Origin: Fragosphaeria purpurea
Lineage: Eukaryota > Ascomycota > Sordariomycetes > Ophiostomatales > Ophiostomataceae
Direction: 5' to 3'
Length of the DNA: 64,000 bases
Assembly: GCA_002778095.1 (NCBI GenBank)
Contig: PCDL01000001.1
Coordinates: 6,012,501 to 6,076,500, forward strand
Shown here: positions 43,763-56,253 of the stretch, in pieces
Position numbering within the stretch: the first letter of the stretch is position 1
Layout: every line of letters begins with the position of its first letter
Translations under genes and position numbers: made by a program
The notes under the pieces: generated by a model
Database searches by the model: none
What the model saw: only the letters and a program-made list of their open reading frames with translations
Told to the model about the DNA's origin: nothing

Positions 43763-46700
43763 ATGAGTTACACTCACAATGTGGGAGACATGGACCGACC
43801 ACCGGCTGCAGGAGGATCCATTCGCGCCGCGCGGGAGCGGGCTGAGGCCAGCGTTCCTCGGGAGGATTTCGCAACCTTTGCTAGAAGAATGGCCCAAATA
43901 CCAGAATCTCAACAGCGACAGCAGCAGCAGCAGCAGCAACAACAACAACAACAACAACAACAGCGCCAACAACGGCAACAACAATTCCCAAAGCCGGTAG
44001 CGGAGCCAATACAAAACCCAATACCGGTAAGACGGGAAATGACGACAGATCCGAATGTTGGACGATCAACGGTGTCACCACCACCAAATCCAACTTCGCG
44101 AATGCCCGTCGGCAAGCGCCAAGCGGTCGCCGGTTTACAAAACCGGAACGGTCCTATAGGCGCAGCCATCTCAAGACCTATTCCGGCACAACCACAATGG
44201 CCTTTGAGCGGCCCATTGGCACCACCTTCCAACCTTAACCCCAACAGTCGAAACGGTCCATATCTGAACGATGTTGAACCATATCGTCCACCGCCAGGGC
44301 GATCGCAACCCCCTCAGCGCCCTCCGCGGCCAAGCCAAGTTCCGTCAATACTAGACAGCTCCAAGATTCAAGACCCTTCACCATCGGTGTTTTCCTATGG
44401 TACCTCAGCTCACAATAACGAATCTGGCGGCGAGTTCCTGACTGCAGGGGACGCGGCGAAACCAAGCCGCGTATCCGACCTGTCTTTAGCACAACAATCA
44501 ACGACATCTTCGGCAGCATCCCGGGCGTCAACAATATCCTCTGTTGGTTCCATACCTGATTTTCCAGTCCCCGTGGCCGTGCCTGTTGCCATGCCAGTAC
44601 CTGGCCCTGTGGTTCCTATGCCGCCACCGCGGCGAAGTGTCAACCTAGGCCCACCGCCATCAGCGCGCCGTGGAGCGTCATCTTTTTATTCAAATGCGTC
44701 TTACGTGTCGCCTATCCCTGAGGAAAGCCCGCGTTCTCGTTCCCACGCCTCGTATGCGTCAAGTGCCGCCATGCCCGAGACTTGGGCGTCGACATCCTCT
44801 GCCGCGATGAGCCCCAATTACGCCGATGTGACCTCGTTCTACGAAGACATTCCGGAAGAGGGTCGCGAATCGTCAAATGGCGGTGGCTATGAAGAGGAAG
44901 ACGGCGCGAGTAGAAGCGGTGGAGGAAGCGCTGATGGTGACAACGGCGAGGGGGACGAAAAACAACTTGTCCGAAGCGCTAGTGTTGGCAAAAGAGCCAA
45001 GGCGGCGTTGGTCACGACCGGGACGTTCCTGCGCCCACCGGAAAGAACGGCTGCACCAGCGGGCCCTTTCCGCGACGGCACAGGCTATGTGGATGCGTCA
45101 TCCTCGTCGTCTGCCATTACGCTGGCGACCAACAAAGCCACGGCAGGATCATCATTGACCGCTGACAGCATTCTCGACGCATTCGACGCCGCGAGCTCCA
45201 CCGACCCATCAAATCCAAACCGTCGCTCGTCTGTCTCGCCGCAGCCCGCATTTGGAAACGCAAATTTCGACAACTTGGCGTTCAACGCCGCGAGCAGGCC
45301 CTACAGCCGGTTGTCGGCCATCCGACGGCCACCACGGCTTGACATTGACGCTGTCCGCAAGGCCGAGGCGCGCGGTAGCATGACCAGCCTGCCGGATTTG
45401 ATTCGACGTGCTACACGGTTGGCGGCTAGCCTTGAGCGCGGCCGCCGCCCAGCCAGCCGCATCGACAATCTTGATATGTCGCCCTCTCCGAGCGGCCGTG
45501 GCGGCGGCAAAAGTCCTGAAGGTACGTTTGCACAAGCTGCGTCTATTTTCTTTCTTGGCCAGAGTTTCGCAGGAACTTTGCTAACTAGCTTCTAGGCGGC
45601 GATGTGCGCCACCAATCGGGTCTGTCGGATATGTTGGCGGCTTTTCCACCACCAGGCCAACCCAACCGGCGTAGTTTTCGGCAGAGTCTGCGAGAGCAGG
45701 TTGGATCGTGGCCTTTACCACTTAATCTTAATAGCAACGGACGTTTCAATGGGCAATCACCTGGAGACGCCGAGACAAGTTCGGATTTGACGGATCTCAA
45801 AAACCAACGACGGCGGCCAGGTCGCCGGTGCTGCGGTTTGCCGCTGTGGGGCTTCGTCACAATCGTCCTCGTCGTCCTCATTGTTGTGGCGGCTGCTGTT
45901 GTTGTCCCGCTCGAGTTTCTGGTCATTCGGAAGCAGAATAACAAAAACACGTCAGCACTGGCACAATGCCAACGCCAGCTGACGTGCGCCAATGGCGGCA
46001 CCAATGTTGTGTCGGCTCAAAATTTCTGTTCCTGCATTTGCGCCAACGGTTTTACGGGGTTTGATTGCAGCGTCGGAGGTGACGACGGGTGCACAACGAC
46101 GCGCGTGGCCTCGTCGTCCGACAATGGCGTTCTCGACAACGTGACCCTCGGTAATGCACTGCCGCGCCTGCTTGAGGAAGCCCAGACAAACTTTTCCATT
46201 CCGCTGTCGAGCACACAGATTCTTGCCGCGTTCAACTCGGGAAATTTAAGTTGCACGGCTGAGAATGCGTTGGTGACTTTCGATGGTGAGACGGTGCGAC
46301 AGTCCACCGGGTCCGCAGTAGTGAATGCGTTTGCTGCGGACCGGGGGAACGCCGGCGATTCGGTGGTCAATGGCGTCGCGTTTGTGACGGTGACCGTCGA
46401 GGCTGAAGCCCGTACGACAATAGTCCTGGGCCCCACGGACAACGCGAATGCGCGGAAGAACGTCTATGGCTTCAGTCCTGTTGCGTCCGCAACCGAGAAA
46501 GCGTTTTCGACCGTCTCGGGCACCACTTTGACGTTCAGCACAAAGATCACCCCATCAATTGTCTCGCCTACATCGACGACCACCGTGACAACCACTATTA
46601 CGCCGTCTACAACCAACGGTGGTGGCGGTGGCGGTGGCGGTGGGTCTGGTCCAGGTACCGCAACTGGCTCATCAAGCGCACCGGCGGCCACGTTCACTGT

Positions 46701-46959
46701 GACTGAGGACGTGCTGGATTTTGCACGGGTGGCGGTTTTGTTCGTTTTACAGCAGGAGTCGCTGGCCGAGGCCGAGTCCGCCCAGAGTACGCTGCAGCGG
46801 TTTTTTACACTGGCGAGCGAGGGTGCCCGCCGCGCGGGCCCAGGCGTGTCCATGCAGCAGGCGCGCAACTTGACGCTAAGCAACGGAAACTCGATCAATC
46901 TCGTCAATTTCCAGGTAAATGCGGCCGACACGTTGCGTGGCATGGGCATCGCAACTTGA
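43763..46959 (+). CDS. Single-pass membrane protein with EGF-like motif and long disordered N terminus
   Basis: Exons 43763-45521 and 45596-46959 (74-nt intron, GTACGT...TAG, branch GCTAAC) join in frame to give 1040 residues. Residues 1 to about 660 are disordered, rich in Pro, Ser and Gln, with a polyQ tract near 50-75 and an acidic patch near 370-395. A basic NQRRRPGRRCC motif precedes one membrane helix at about 668-697 (WGFVTIVLVVLIVVAAAVVV). Next is an EGF-like segment at about 710-746, with Cys spaced as in LTCANGG...CSCICANGFTGFDCS. Then comes a Thr/Gly-rich ectodomain to the end. No signal peptide is seen, so the topology is probably N-inside, C-outside. Proteins of this layout occur in many filamentous fungi and are generally annotated only as EGF-domain proteins; a role in surface sensing or adhesion is my inference. 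Exon 2 could be mistaken for a separate gene. Confidence 0.85.
43909..43985 (+). repeat. CAG/CAA polyglutamine tract
   Basis: A CAG block followed by a CAA block, both inside exon 1 of the EGF-motif gene, encodes about 15 Gln in a row with Arg-interrupted Gln around it. Tract length is likely to vary between strains. Confidence 0.9.
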
Positions 46960-49900
46960 CGAAACATTGTGGGAACGCTACGATAAGCATTTTTATGGCA
47001 CACGATGTGGTGAATGATACGGCAAACGATTTCTTCGCATTTCTTTTTCTACCTTTCTTGTATAGTGTAGATGTGTTCCACATTAGAGCGACGATCAGCG
47101 AGCTGTCTAGAAATGAAGCCGCTGGCTCATGAGGGACGGAGTTTACTTTTTCTTATACCAGGATGAGAAAGCGACTGGATGAGTGGATAGAACGGCAAGC
47201 AAGGGGCCTATCAAGGGGCCCAGCTTTCATCTCGGTTTCTTTCCTTTTTTTTTCTTATTTTGTTCCATTTCCATTATATACCACTGCTTCTAGCAAGCAT
47301 TTATCTTTTATGTTTTATCTACAATTTACCATTGCATATCTCAAAGGGATCGGGCCTTCGCGTCCTCTGTGTTATTTCTTGCAGTGCATGGATTGGTAGA
47401 CAAATGAGAACGCCAAGAACGAAGAACGTACGTTGTTGCCCGGTCGAACGCCCTAGAAAAGACTGTTTCATGCGTGGTTCAAACAAACCACAGGGGTGAT
47501 GCTACGGAAAGGGGGGAAAAGAAAAGGTGCGAACACATGGAAGGTAATTGGGCTGAAACGTGGTTGACCGTGCAATGTAAAGGCCAGCCGACTGACCAAA
47601 AAGAAAAGTAAAAACAAAAACAAAAAAAAGCGATGATTGATAAAAGAAAGGAGAGAGGTTGGTACCGCATCGTTTTGAAATAGAAAAGAAAAGGAACCCG
47701 GTTTCGTCTCGCCTGTTGCCCGGAACACCTCTGCTTCCCCCTAATATTTTCCCGTCCGCGTCGGAAACCTGAAAGAAAATCAAGCTTACTTTTGCTAATA
47801 TGGCCTGGGATGGGAGCGACTAACTTTTTTTGAATCAATTTTTGGTTTTTTTTTTAGCCATAAATTCGCTGGCAAGGGAGATATCTTCTATCCTTTCTCC
47901 CTTGCCTGTCTCCTTGGATGCACTATGCTTGGTTCCTTTGTTGCCCATACATGTTACTGCCCATCTTTTTCATGCTCCTGTGAAGCTGTCCTCTTTGATC
48001 AGCAGCCCCAATGCAGGCGCGTCGCGGTACATAAGGTTTCCGAAAAGAAAGTCGTTCCTGAGCTCCCGAGTTCCTCCTGTCGCGGTCTCTGGGCCTTCCG
48101 TACAGCAAGGGACCTTTCCCCTCCCCAGTTGCATTTTGTTATGCGGCGTCGGTCCACTCAGCGTAGACCGACGTGCCTGATGTCCAGCAACGAGCCAAAG
48201 AAAGGGTTCGTGGAAGACAGGGCCAACAACAACAAGAAGCAAAAAGGGCGCATACGGAAACGGCTATCAAGCTTTTCGTTGATCGCCAGATCCGTCCGCG
48301 GGCAAAACCCACCTCACTAGAGCCCGTCGTACGTTGTCTATACGCGTAACAAGTATACGTGGGCGTAGAATACCATATCGCCATGAAGCACAAAGGAAGG
48401 CCCCCTACAACAACAGCACCCCCGGCGGAAACAGCAGCGAAACCTGCACGGGGGTTCTGCTGTACAAAACTGCCCGTAAGAGAAGTACGACCACCTCCGT
48501 ATACACAACTAATAAGAGAAGAATAGACGGAGTATTTCCCTCGGATGTCTCCGTATTTTTGACTTGGGACACACTAGCTTAAAGAGGCCGCCGTTTGGAT
48601 TCCAACGGTTTTCTTTCCTTTTTTTTTGCCTCTTTTTTTGGTATTATCGCCCTAAACGAGCCGTTGATAACTCGCCGTAACGGCCGGGCCAACGTTTGTT
48701 TCAACCGTCCAAAAACGGTAGGACAATGCAACTGCGAATTGGCAAAGCTTAAGTGCCAGCGATCAAGGCTTGTATGTATGCTTATGTGTGTCGAGCAGTT
48801 GCCCATATGTTGTCGCAGCTGCCAATGTTCCATCGATAGGTCATTTACGTGCTTTCCTAAGACGGCTGCGCCGTAGAACGCAGCCTCACGAACCCGCCCC
48901 CCCCATTTGGTCATTAGGAGGCCACGACCACCACCGGGAGTTCAAGTTCTCTGCTCGTACCTGACCGACCCACTCCTCCCTCCTTCCCTGCCTTGGCCCC
49001 ACCAAAAACCGCCGAGACAGCAACCCAACCAATCCCCGTTTTCGTTTGGGCCTTGCCATTTTAGCACTTCGTTGGCCTCCTCTTTTGGTGGTTGTTGGCC
49101 CTCCGTTTTTCGTGCCTTCCTCGCCGTTTGTCTTTTTTCTTTTTGGCGGTTGCTTTCCGTGTTAAGGCTGTCAGCCCTTCCCCCTTCCTTCTCCTTTCGT
49201 CCCACGAATTCTCTCGCGCCGCGCCAACGAAGACATTCTTCTTCTTTTTTCTTTTTCTCTTGTCCCGACGATTTCCTATTTTTTGTTTCCTCCCCTGTCT
49301 TACAACCGGCTTCTTTCTTTTCTTTCCCTCTCTCTTCCCGCGCGCAAACGGTCCGCCGAAACCGTCGATCAGCATTCGCCCGAAACGCCTCCACTACCGT
49401 CCCAGCTTTCCAGCGGGTTTGCACAGCTCTTTGGGCGGGCTTTTCTCCCGTATTTTCTCGTTCTTCTTTTCTTCGTTCTCTTATTGTACCAGACCCTTTG
49501 TTGTCTCGTTTCCGGCGCGGATCGCTCGCCCTACTCTTGTCCCGTTGTCTCCCTCCTTCCTCAGCCGACACGCGCCGCCTTTCGCTCACCCCTTTTAGCC
49601 GCCGACGACCGGTCGTCGTGCACTGCAGAAGGAAAAGAAGAAAAAGAAAAAATAAAGAAAAAGAAAAAGAAAAAGGGAACCGAAAGAGCTTGGTCGATTA
49701 ACGCCCAGAACTGACGATCCTCTGGGCTTTTTCACGTTCTTTGCAATTTCTGGCGATCACAGGAGACTTGTCTTCTTTGTCGGCTTTCGACCTTGCCGAA
49801 AGGCTTCCCTCTCCCCCTTCTCTCCGGGACCGTACGGACATCGACATGGAAACCTGACATCGGCCAGAGCTTCGTTTTCCCTTTTCTCGGCGGCCAAACA

Positions 49901-50064
49901 CGCTTTTTAGCCACAGACACGTCCCGAACGAACGCAACTACACACGGCTTTTCTCCGTCTCTTTCTTCGTGGTTTTTCTCACGATTTCTATTTCACAAGT
50001 TTCTAGGCGCCCAGGCACATCTGTCTTCTCTGCGCCCTGACGCCTTCTTTTTTCCACCGTCAAT
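46960..50064. other. Intergenic region and pyrimidine-rich leader of SKT5
   Basis: 46960-48900 carries no gene-like frame. From about 48960 to 50060 the plus strand is strongly pyrimidine-rich except for an AG-rich patch at 49630-49690; open frames here are compositional. A three-codon uORF (ATG GAA ACC TGA) lies at 49846-49857 if transcription starts upstream of it. Confidence 0.5.
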
Positions 50065-53000
50065 ATGGCGTACGATGGCGGCTATGCGCCGCAACCGCAG
50101 CAGCGCCCCTACAATGGCCCTGCTGCACCACGTCCACCGCCTCAACGACAGTATCCGGGTGGTCCAGGAGGACCGGGGCCGAACGGGCCCGGCGGTCCCC
50201 CTGGCGGACCATACCGGGGCGACTATGGGCAAGGCGGTGGCGGCGGGTACGGGGACGACTACGGTGACGGCGGGTACGGCGTAGTGTCCGATTACGAAGG
50301 TGGTCCCGCATACGGCGGAAACGGTGGCGGCGGTCGCGGCTACGAAGATGACGGCTATGGCTACGGGGCTGGCCATGACTATCCTGGGCCCGGCCGTGGT
50401 GGCCGTCCTCCCATGCCGGGAGGACGCGGGGGCCCACCACCGCCAAGGCAAATGACTATGGATGGCGGTGGCCGGGGCCCATACCCGCCGCGCGGCGGTG
50501 CGCCCCCTAGTCCAATGCGTGGAGGCTACCAGAATGGACCGCCGGGTCGCCGGCCGGGCCCGCCAGACCGGGCAAACACATCGGATCCGACAAGTATGTT
50601 AAACCGTGTTTGTATATACATTTTGAGAATGGTTTTCTGACCAACTAGTGAACCGTGGCCCCGGCGGTCCGCCAAGAAGCCCTCTAGAGGGCAATTTTGG
50701 CGGAAATGCCTTCCCCCCCTTTCCTGGCCAGCAAGGGAGACCAGACCGTTACGACGAGCAGAATATCACGGACAACATGGCCGCGATGGACATTTCAGGC
50801 AACCAGCCGCGACCACCGCCCGGCCCGGGGCCGAATGGCCCAGGAAGGGCACCGCCACCAATGCGAGGAGGTGCAATGGGCCCTCCCAGAAACGGCGGCG
50901 GTGGTGGGAATGGCGGTGGGAACGGCTATGGGCCGCCGCCAGGACCGTTGCAGCGATCGTACACACAACAAGACGTTGGCTTTTCGGATCAAGGCTACGG
51001 CCCGCCGCCACCGCGGGCGTACCGCGAAGACAATTTTGGCCCACCGAGCCGCACAGTAACCATGCCCGTCTCAATGGACTCGACGGCCCGTCAGCAACCG
51101 CCTCCGCGCAACGAAAGCGGACCCTACCAACCATACAAAGCGGGCGGGCCGATGGGTGGGCCGATGGCCCCTCCTCCTCTTCCTCCTGCTATGGGCGGAG
51201 GCGGCGGCCGTGGCGGGATGCCGCCTCCCAGACCAAACACGGCCCAGGGCACACGTCCGCCTCCGCAGCGTTTGTATCCCAACAGTGGCAGTGGGTCCGA
51301 TGGTGGTGGCTATGGATACAACGGTCCCCCCCGTCCCGATCCGGGGTACGGTGCACCGCCGCAGAACGAGCCTGCTTCGAGACCTTCGTCGTTTGATGAC
51401 TTCTATGATACGTACTACGATTCCCGGGAAAGCGGCGAGTATTATCCGACCGGCTCATCCCAGCATCGCTCCCACGGCTCGCTTGATCAGCACGCCATTG
51501 GTGGTAGCCCTAACCAGGACGCCGCCCAGCAGCCCCAACGCGGACCAAACCGGTACCCCGAAATCAACCGAACAAAGTCGCAACCGGATTTGCGCCAGTC
51601 CCAAGAAGCCGTCTTCGAGATGGCCGGTGACATACCCCCAATGCCGACCCCCAAGGCGAGTGCGTTCCAGATGGCCCAGCAGCAGCAACCCGGCGGCCTG
51701 CCTGGCAACCCGGCCCCGATGAGACGAGGAAGTGCCGCGTCGGGGCGGTCAGGCTCCAACGGCGACTCGCTGCCCTCGCACCCGACGCCCGTCCGACCGG
51801 GCCTCATCCCCAACTCGGTGGCCAGCCAGCAGATGAGCAACAACAAGCCGATGCCCGTCCGCAACTACAATCCGGGGCCTAGCGCTCCGTTACGCACCAT
51901 ATCGTCGTCGTCTTCGATGCCGCAACAACCACAACAACAGCAACAACCTTCAGCGCCGATGATGCAGCAGCCGCAGCCAAACGGGCTGCGGCCGGGTGAG
52001 CCGGTGCCGGAGCCACCCGTAACGCCCGAGCTGCTGGAGCGATTGCGTAACACAGTCAAGGCGAACCCGTCCGACCAGGCAGCGACGTTGACGCTGGCAA
52101 AAAAACTCGTCGAGGCCATTGACGTGCTAGTGCCTACGCTGCCGGACCCGCGCACGCGGACCAAGGCACGCGAGCGGTACGCCTTTGATGCGCAAAAATT
52201 GCTCAAAAAGATGGCCAGCGCGCAGAACCCCGACGCCATGTTTTTTCTGGCCGACTGCCTCGGCCGCGGCCTGTTCGGCCAGGAGCCCGACAACAAGGAG
52301 GCCTTTTCGTTGTACCAGTCCGCGGCCAAGCTGGGCCACGCGTCGGCGGCCTACCGCACGGCCGTGTGCTGTGAGATCGGCAACGAGGAGGGTGGCGGCA
52401 CGCGCAAGGACCCACTCAAGGCCATCCAGTGGTACAAGCGCGCGGCCACGCTGGGCGACACGCCGGCCATGTACAAGGTGGGCATGATCCTGCTCAAGGG
52501 CTTGCTGGGCCAGCCGCGCAACCCGCGCGAGGCCGTGAGCTGGCTCAAGCGCGCCGCCGAGCGCGCCGACGCCGAAAACCCGCACGCGCTGCACGAGCTC
52601 GGCTTGCTGTACGAGCGCGCGCAGCCCAACGACGTGATCTTGCGCGACGAGGCGTACGCGCTGGAGCTGTTCCAGCAGGCGGCCGACCTCGGCTACAAGT
52701 TCAGCCAGTTCCGGCTGGGCTGCGCGTACGAGTACGGCCTACTGGGCTGCGCCATCGACGCACGGCTGTCGATCCTGTGGTACTCGAAGGCAGCGACGCA
52801 GGGGGAGCACCAGTCGGAGCTGGCGCTGAGCGGGTGGTACCTGACGGGTGCCGAGGGGGTGTTGCAGCAAAGCGACACAGAGGCGTACCTGTGGGCACGC
52901 AAAGCGGCGATGGCGGGCCTCACCAAGGCGGAGTACGCGATGGGGTACTTCACCGAGGTGGGCATCGGCGTGCCGGCGAACCTCGAGGACGCGAAGCGGT

Positions 53001-53248
53001 GGTACTGGCGAGCAGCGGGTAGGTTTTTTTCCCGTTTATTGTTTCTCTCTCTCTCTCGTACTGTTCTTCCCTATTGTTTACGCGTACCCTTCGTATGACT
53101 AACCCACCAACCAGCCCAGGATTTCCCCAAGGCGCGCGAGCGGCTCGAAGACCTGAAGCGGACCGGTAAGGCGGGCCCGCGGCAGCGCGAGCGCATTTCC
53201 CGGAGCAAGATTGGCCGGCAGCAGGAGGGCGAGTGTTTGGTTATGTGA
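50065..53248 (+). CDS. SKT5: Chitin synthase regulator Skt5/Chs4-like, Sel1 repeats, CaaX end
   Basis: Skt5/Chs4 activates and anchors chitin synthase III at septa and growth sites. Exons: 50065-50593, 50649-53018 and 53115-53248; introns 55 and 96 nt; joins keep frame and give 1010 residues. The first about 560 residues are Pro/Gly-rich and disordered. Sel1 repeats fill about 700-965 (such as AFSLYQSAAKLGHASAAYR, AIQWYKRAATLGDTPAMYK, SILWYSKAATQGEHQSEL). The last exon, easily missed, ends GRQQEGECLVM, a CaaX farnesylation signal like that of yeast Skt5. Without it the protein would lose its membrane anchor. Length exceeds yeast Skt5 (about 700) because of the N-terminal extension. Other Sel1 proteins are the alternative, but Pro-rich N terminus plus Sel1 plus CaaX is diagnostic for this group. 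Confidence 0.92.
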
Positions 53249-53913
53249 GCAGACAGAAGATGCCTGTTGTCTGTCACTCCAAAAGGGAGGGTTTTTTTGG
53301 TATAGCATTTTGTCTCCGATTTTGTTCGTAGGAGATAGTATGGTAATGGCTCTCATGTATATAGAAATGGCATTTCTTTCCAGCTGGTCCTCTGGAAAGG
53401 CATGAACAAATGATCAAAGAAAAGGACACGACCATACACGACAGGAAAAGAGGAGGGAGAATCATTGGTCTCTGCTCTCCTTTTTTCTTAGTTTTAAAAA
53501 TTTGACGAATTTTGGAATGAATCAACTGGAGAAGAATAGAGCTCGAGATCTTGGAAACATGAGCAGCGGTGCTACACGGTTGGATGACCATTTACACTTA
53601 CCTCCTTGCGTATTCTGGCGGATTATAGAGGATGCAATGATGATCCAACACAACTGCACTGGAGCGCAAAGTTCCTTCGCGTAAGAAAATATCGGCGTAG
53701 ATAGACGCACACTATTTGCTGCATTGAGTTGCCACACAGCGTAGAATGCATTTCGACAATGCCCTTCTTTTGTTTCTTTTCCTTTATCCTCTCCTTCTCT
53801 TGCCAAAGTATACACTTATGTGGGTGTCTCAACCACGCATTGGTGAACACCCCATAGCCCCCATGTCGTCTTTTCCTCTATAGAATTCGAATGACTAGCA
53901 CAAACCCACCGCC
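53249..53913. other. Convergent intergenic region
   Basis: Lies between the stops of SKT5 and MPC2. No gene is seen; both 3' UTRs are expected here. Confidence 0.5.
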
Positions 53914-54693
53914 TTACGGCTTCGCCTCCTCTTTCGCCGCGGTCACCGGCACCGGCACCGCGGCGTCGCTGGCCGCCCGTCCCCGCGCCATAAAGATGCG
54001 CGTGCACTGGATGACGCCGACGATGCCCAAGAAGAAGTTGACGGCGGCCAGCAGGTAGTTCTTGGGCTTGATGATGAGGCACCAGCGCGTCCAGATGAGA
54101 CCCGTGGCGGTCAGGGCGAGGTTCTGGGTGACCGAGAGCTTCTCGGCCGGGCGGGCAAAGTCGGAGACGCCAGCCAGCACGAGGGCCCATTTCATGACAG
54201 GCGCCCTGAAGGGGGGGAAAGAAAGTCAGCGCAAGCACGAGCGGAGCGAGGAAAAGAAAAGAATGAAGGACCAAAAACGAGCGTAGCGAGGACGAAGAGA
54301 AACGTACCAGAAATGCACCGTCTTGAGACCAATGGGGCTGTCCCACATGCGCTGAAACCAGCTGGGATGGGGACCGGCATTGGCACCGGCACCGGCACCG
54401 GCACCGCTGCTCTGGTACCGCCGGCCGCTGCTGCCGCCCTTGTTGGCGCGGTGGGCGGCGCGGCGGAAGGACGCGGCCAGGAACGAGGCGGACGCGAAGC
54501 CGGCACGGGGGGTTGGTTTTGACGGCGAGGCGGCGGCAAATGTGACCCGCGGCGCCGGCCGGGCGGTGGCCAGGCGGCGGACGAGGGTGGCGGTGGTCGG
54601 TTGGTGGGCGTTGAAAAAGACGCTCGAGACGGAAGCCGTCGTCGTCGTCGTCGCGGCGAAGGGGCGCGTGGCCGCGCGGGCAAAAGAAGCCAT
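53914..54693 (-). CDS. MPC2: Mitochondrial pyruvate carrier subunit, Mpc2-like
   Basis: Forms, with Mpc1, the inner-membrane carrier that brings pyruvate into mitochondria. Exons 54693-54308 and 54205-53914 (102-nt intron) join within a Trp codon and encode 225 residues. The carrier core begins near 115 with WDSPIGLKTVHFWAPVMKW. It continues with VLAGVSDFARPAEKLS, LTATGLIWTRWCLIIKPKNY and LLAAVNFFLGIVG, matching Mpc2/3 and not Mpc1. The first about 110 residues are Ala/Arg/Ser-rich with almost no acids, like a mitochondrial presequence, and are far longer than the short N termini of most Mpc2 proteins. The (GGCACC)n-type repeats in both exons encode Ala/Gly or Val/Pro runs. It is divergent from a complex I subunit gene, 1127 bases away. 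Confidence 0.93.
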
Positions 54694-55820
54694 GGCGGTG
54701 GATGGGGGTAAGTAAATGACCGGAGCGCCTGCGATGCCGCTGGCCCTGCCTTTCGTTGACTTTCGGCTGTGGTCGGGATCGAGCACGGAAGGGTCGCTTT
54801 CAGAAGAAAACGACAAAAAAAGAGAAAAGCCTGGCTACCGTCCAAGATGCCGTCACAAAAGTCAATTGAACGTTGGTAAAGCCCAAGAGATGAAAATTGA
54901 AGAAACGGTGCGGGCGTCAAAAAAAAAGGCAAATCAACCTGAGAGATAAGCTGGGGCTGGTGGATGACGAGGAGTCATCCGAAGAAAAAGCTACGTCGGA
55001 ATGGAGAAGTGGACAATGGAAATGGGGATTTTCCGGGATTGGGACAGAGAAATCGCTGGCAGCGGAATGGGCAATTTTTCGTCTTTGCCGTTTGGCCCGC
55101 CGAACTGCGATTCTTGGTGTAGAAAAGATTTGGGGGGTTAAGGGGGTTTTAGAAGAACTGCTCGGGACGCTGGAACGCTGCGACGCTAGGCCGGCGAGGA
55201 GGTTTGTTGGGGGGGAAAGCAGGGCCCAAGGCGCTACTATTGGTGGGTGGCTTTTGGGAGGCTTGTCACCCGGAGATAAGAAGCCAAGTGCATATGGCGG
55301 TCAATTTGGGGTCGGTCACGTGTACAGAGGTAACGAAACGCCCAACGGAAGTGCGAACAGAAGGCAAGAAATATGTTCTGAACTTTTCTAAACATTAGAC
55401 TAAATAGACCAAAAATTCAAATCGAGTCTAATATTTTATTCAAGAGCTTTTATTTGCACGTTGCAAGTCGTTATTAAAGTGGTATGGTTTATTCAATCAT
55501 TCGTCAGTTCTCGCAGAGTACTTCCACCGCTATCCCTCCCGCCGGTGCCCGCTGTCACAGCATTTCAGGCCCCGCTGTAGCGCTCGTCTCACAGCCTATG
55601 CTTGCTTGCCTCGCCTAAAACAGACCCACTAAAATCTATCGGCGAATCACAGCCTCGCCTTTTTCTTCCCTGCTGCCGTGAGCCCGCCGTATCGCGATTG
55701 GCTCTTTTCTGGACACTGCAATTGAACCGAAACGTCAGGTCAAGCTCATCGTGTTCTGTCTCTCTCTCATTGTCTTGGCCTTCGTTGTTGCCAACCAACC
55801 CCTTCTCTCACACCGCGACC
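54694..55820. promoter_or_regulatory. Divergent region MPC2 / complex I subunit
   Basis: 1127 bases between two start codons of mitochondrial-protein genes. It is AT-rich at 55380-55490. No gene or clear binding site is seen. Confidence 0.45.
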
Positions 55821-56253
55821 ATGTCGACCAAATACGCGTTTGCAAAAGCCCTCAAAGAGGTGCGCTTTCTCTTCTGCCAGACGGGCGAGCACAGCGCCGC
55901 CACAAGGTAAGGTTTTTTTCTTCTTTTCTTTTTTTTCGGTTCCATCGACTTTTGTTTTCTCGGTCTCCCCAGCTAACGTCCCGAACAGAACCTTTCTCAC
56001 ACGCGCGTATCCGACCATGAAGAAGAACAACCCACACACGCCCATCCTCCTGCGCGAGGCCCAGGGCACCCGCCCCACGGTGTACGCCCGGTACGACTTT
56101 GGCCGGGAGACGAGCAAGTCGTTAGATGGTGAGGTCTCCCGTTTGCTTCCGTGCCCTGGCCTGCCGAGCTTTGCTAATCCTTCTACAGGCCTCTCAGACA
56201 AACAGATCGAGGACGTTGTGACGGGCCTGGTCAAGAGCGAGGCGCAGCAATGA
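55821..56253 (+). CDS. NADH:ubiquinone oxidoreductase B8-type accessory subunit (NDUFA2 / 10.5 kDa)
   Basis: A small thioredoxin-fold accessory subunit of respiratory complex I. Exons: 55821-55906, 55989-56128 and 56189-56253; introns 82 and 60 nt; joins keep frame and give 96 residues, the usual size. The sequence runs MSTKYAFAKALKEVRFLFC, then SAATRTFLTRAYPTMKKNN, TPILLREAQGTRPTVYARY, then FGRETSKSLDG and the C-terminal helix LSDKQIEDVVTGLVKS. These match the B8/NDUFA2 family along the full length. The start ATG sits in a good context (CGACCATGT). Confidence 0.94.

Noticed and set aside
47440..47490. GGTTCAAAC-like sequence suggesting a tRNA B box
   Set aside because: No matching A box or acceptor stem could be folded around it.
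48907..49701. 264-codon plus-strand frame before SKT5
   Set aside because: Phe/Ser/Arg-rich translation of the CT-rich leader; ends in the AG-rich patch without any domain.
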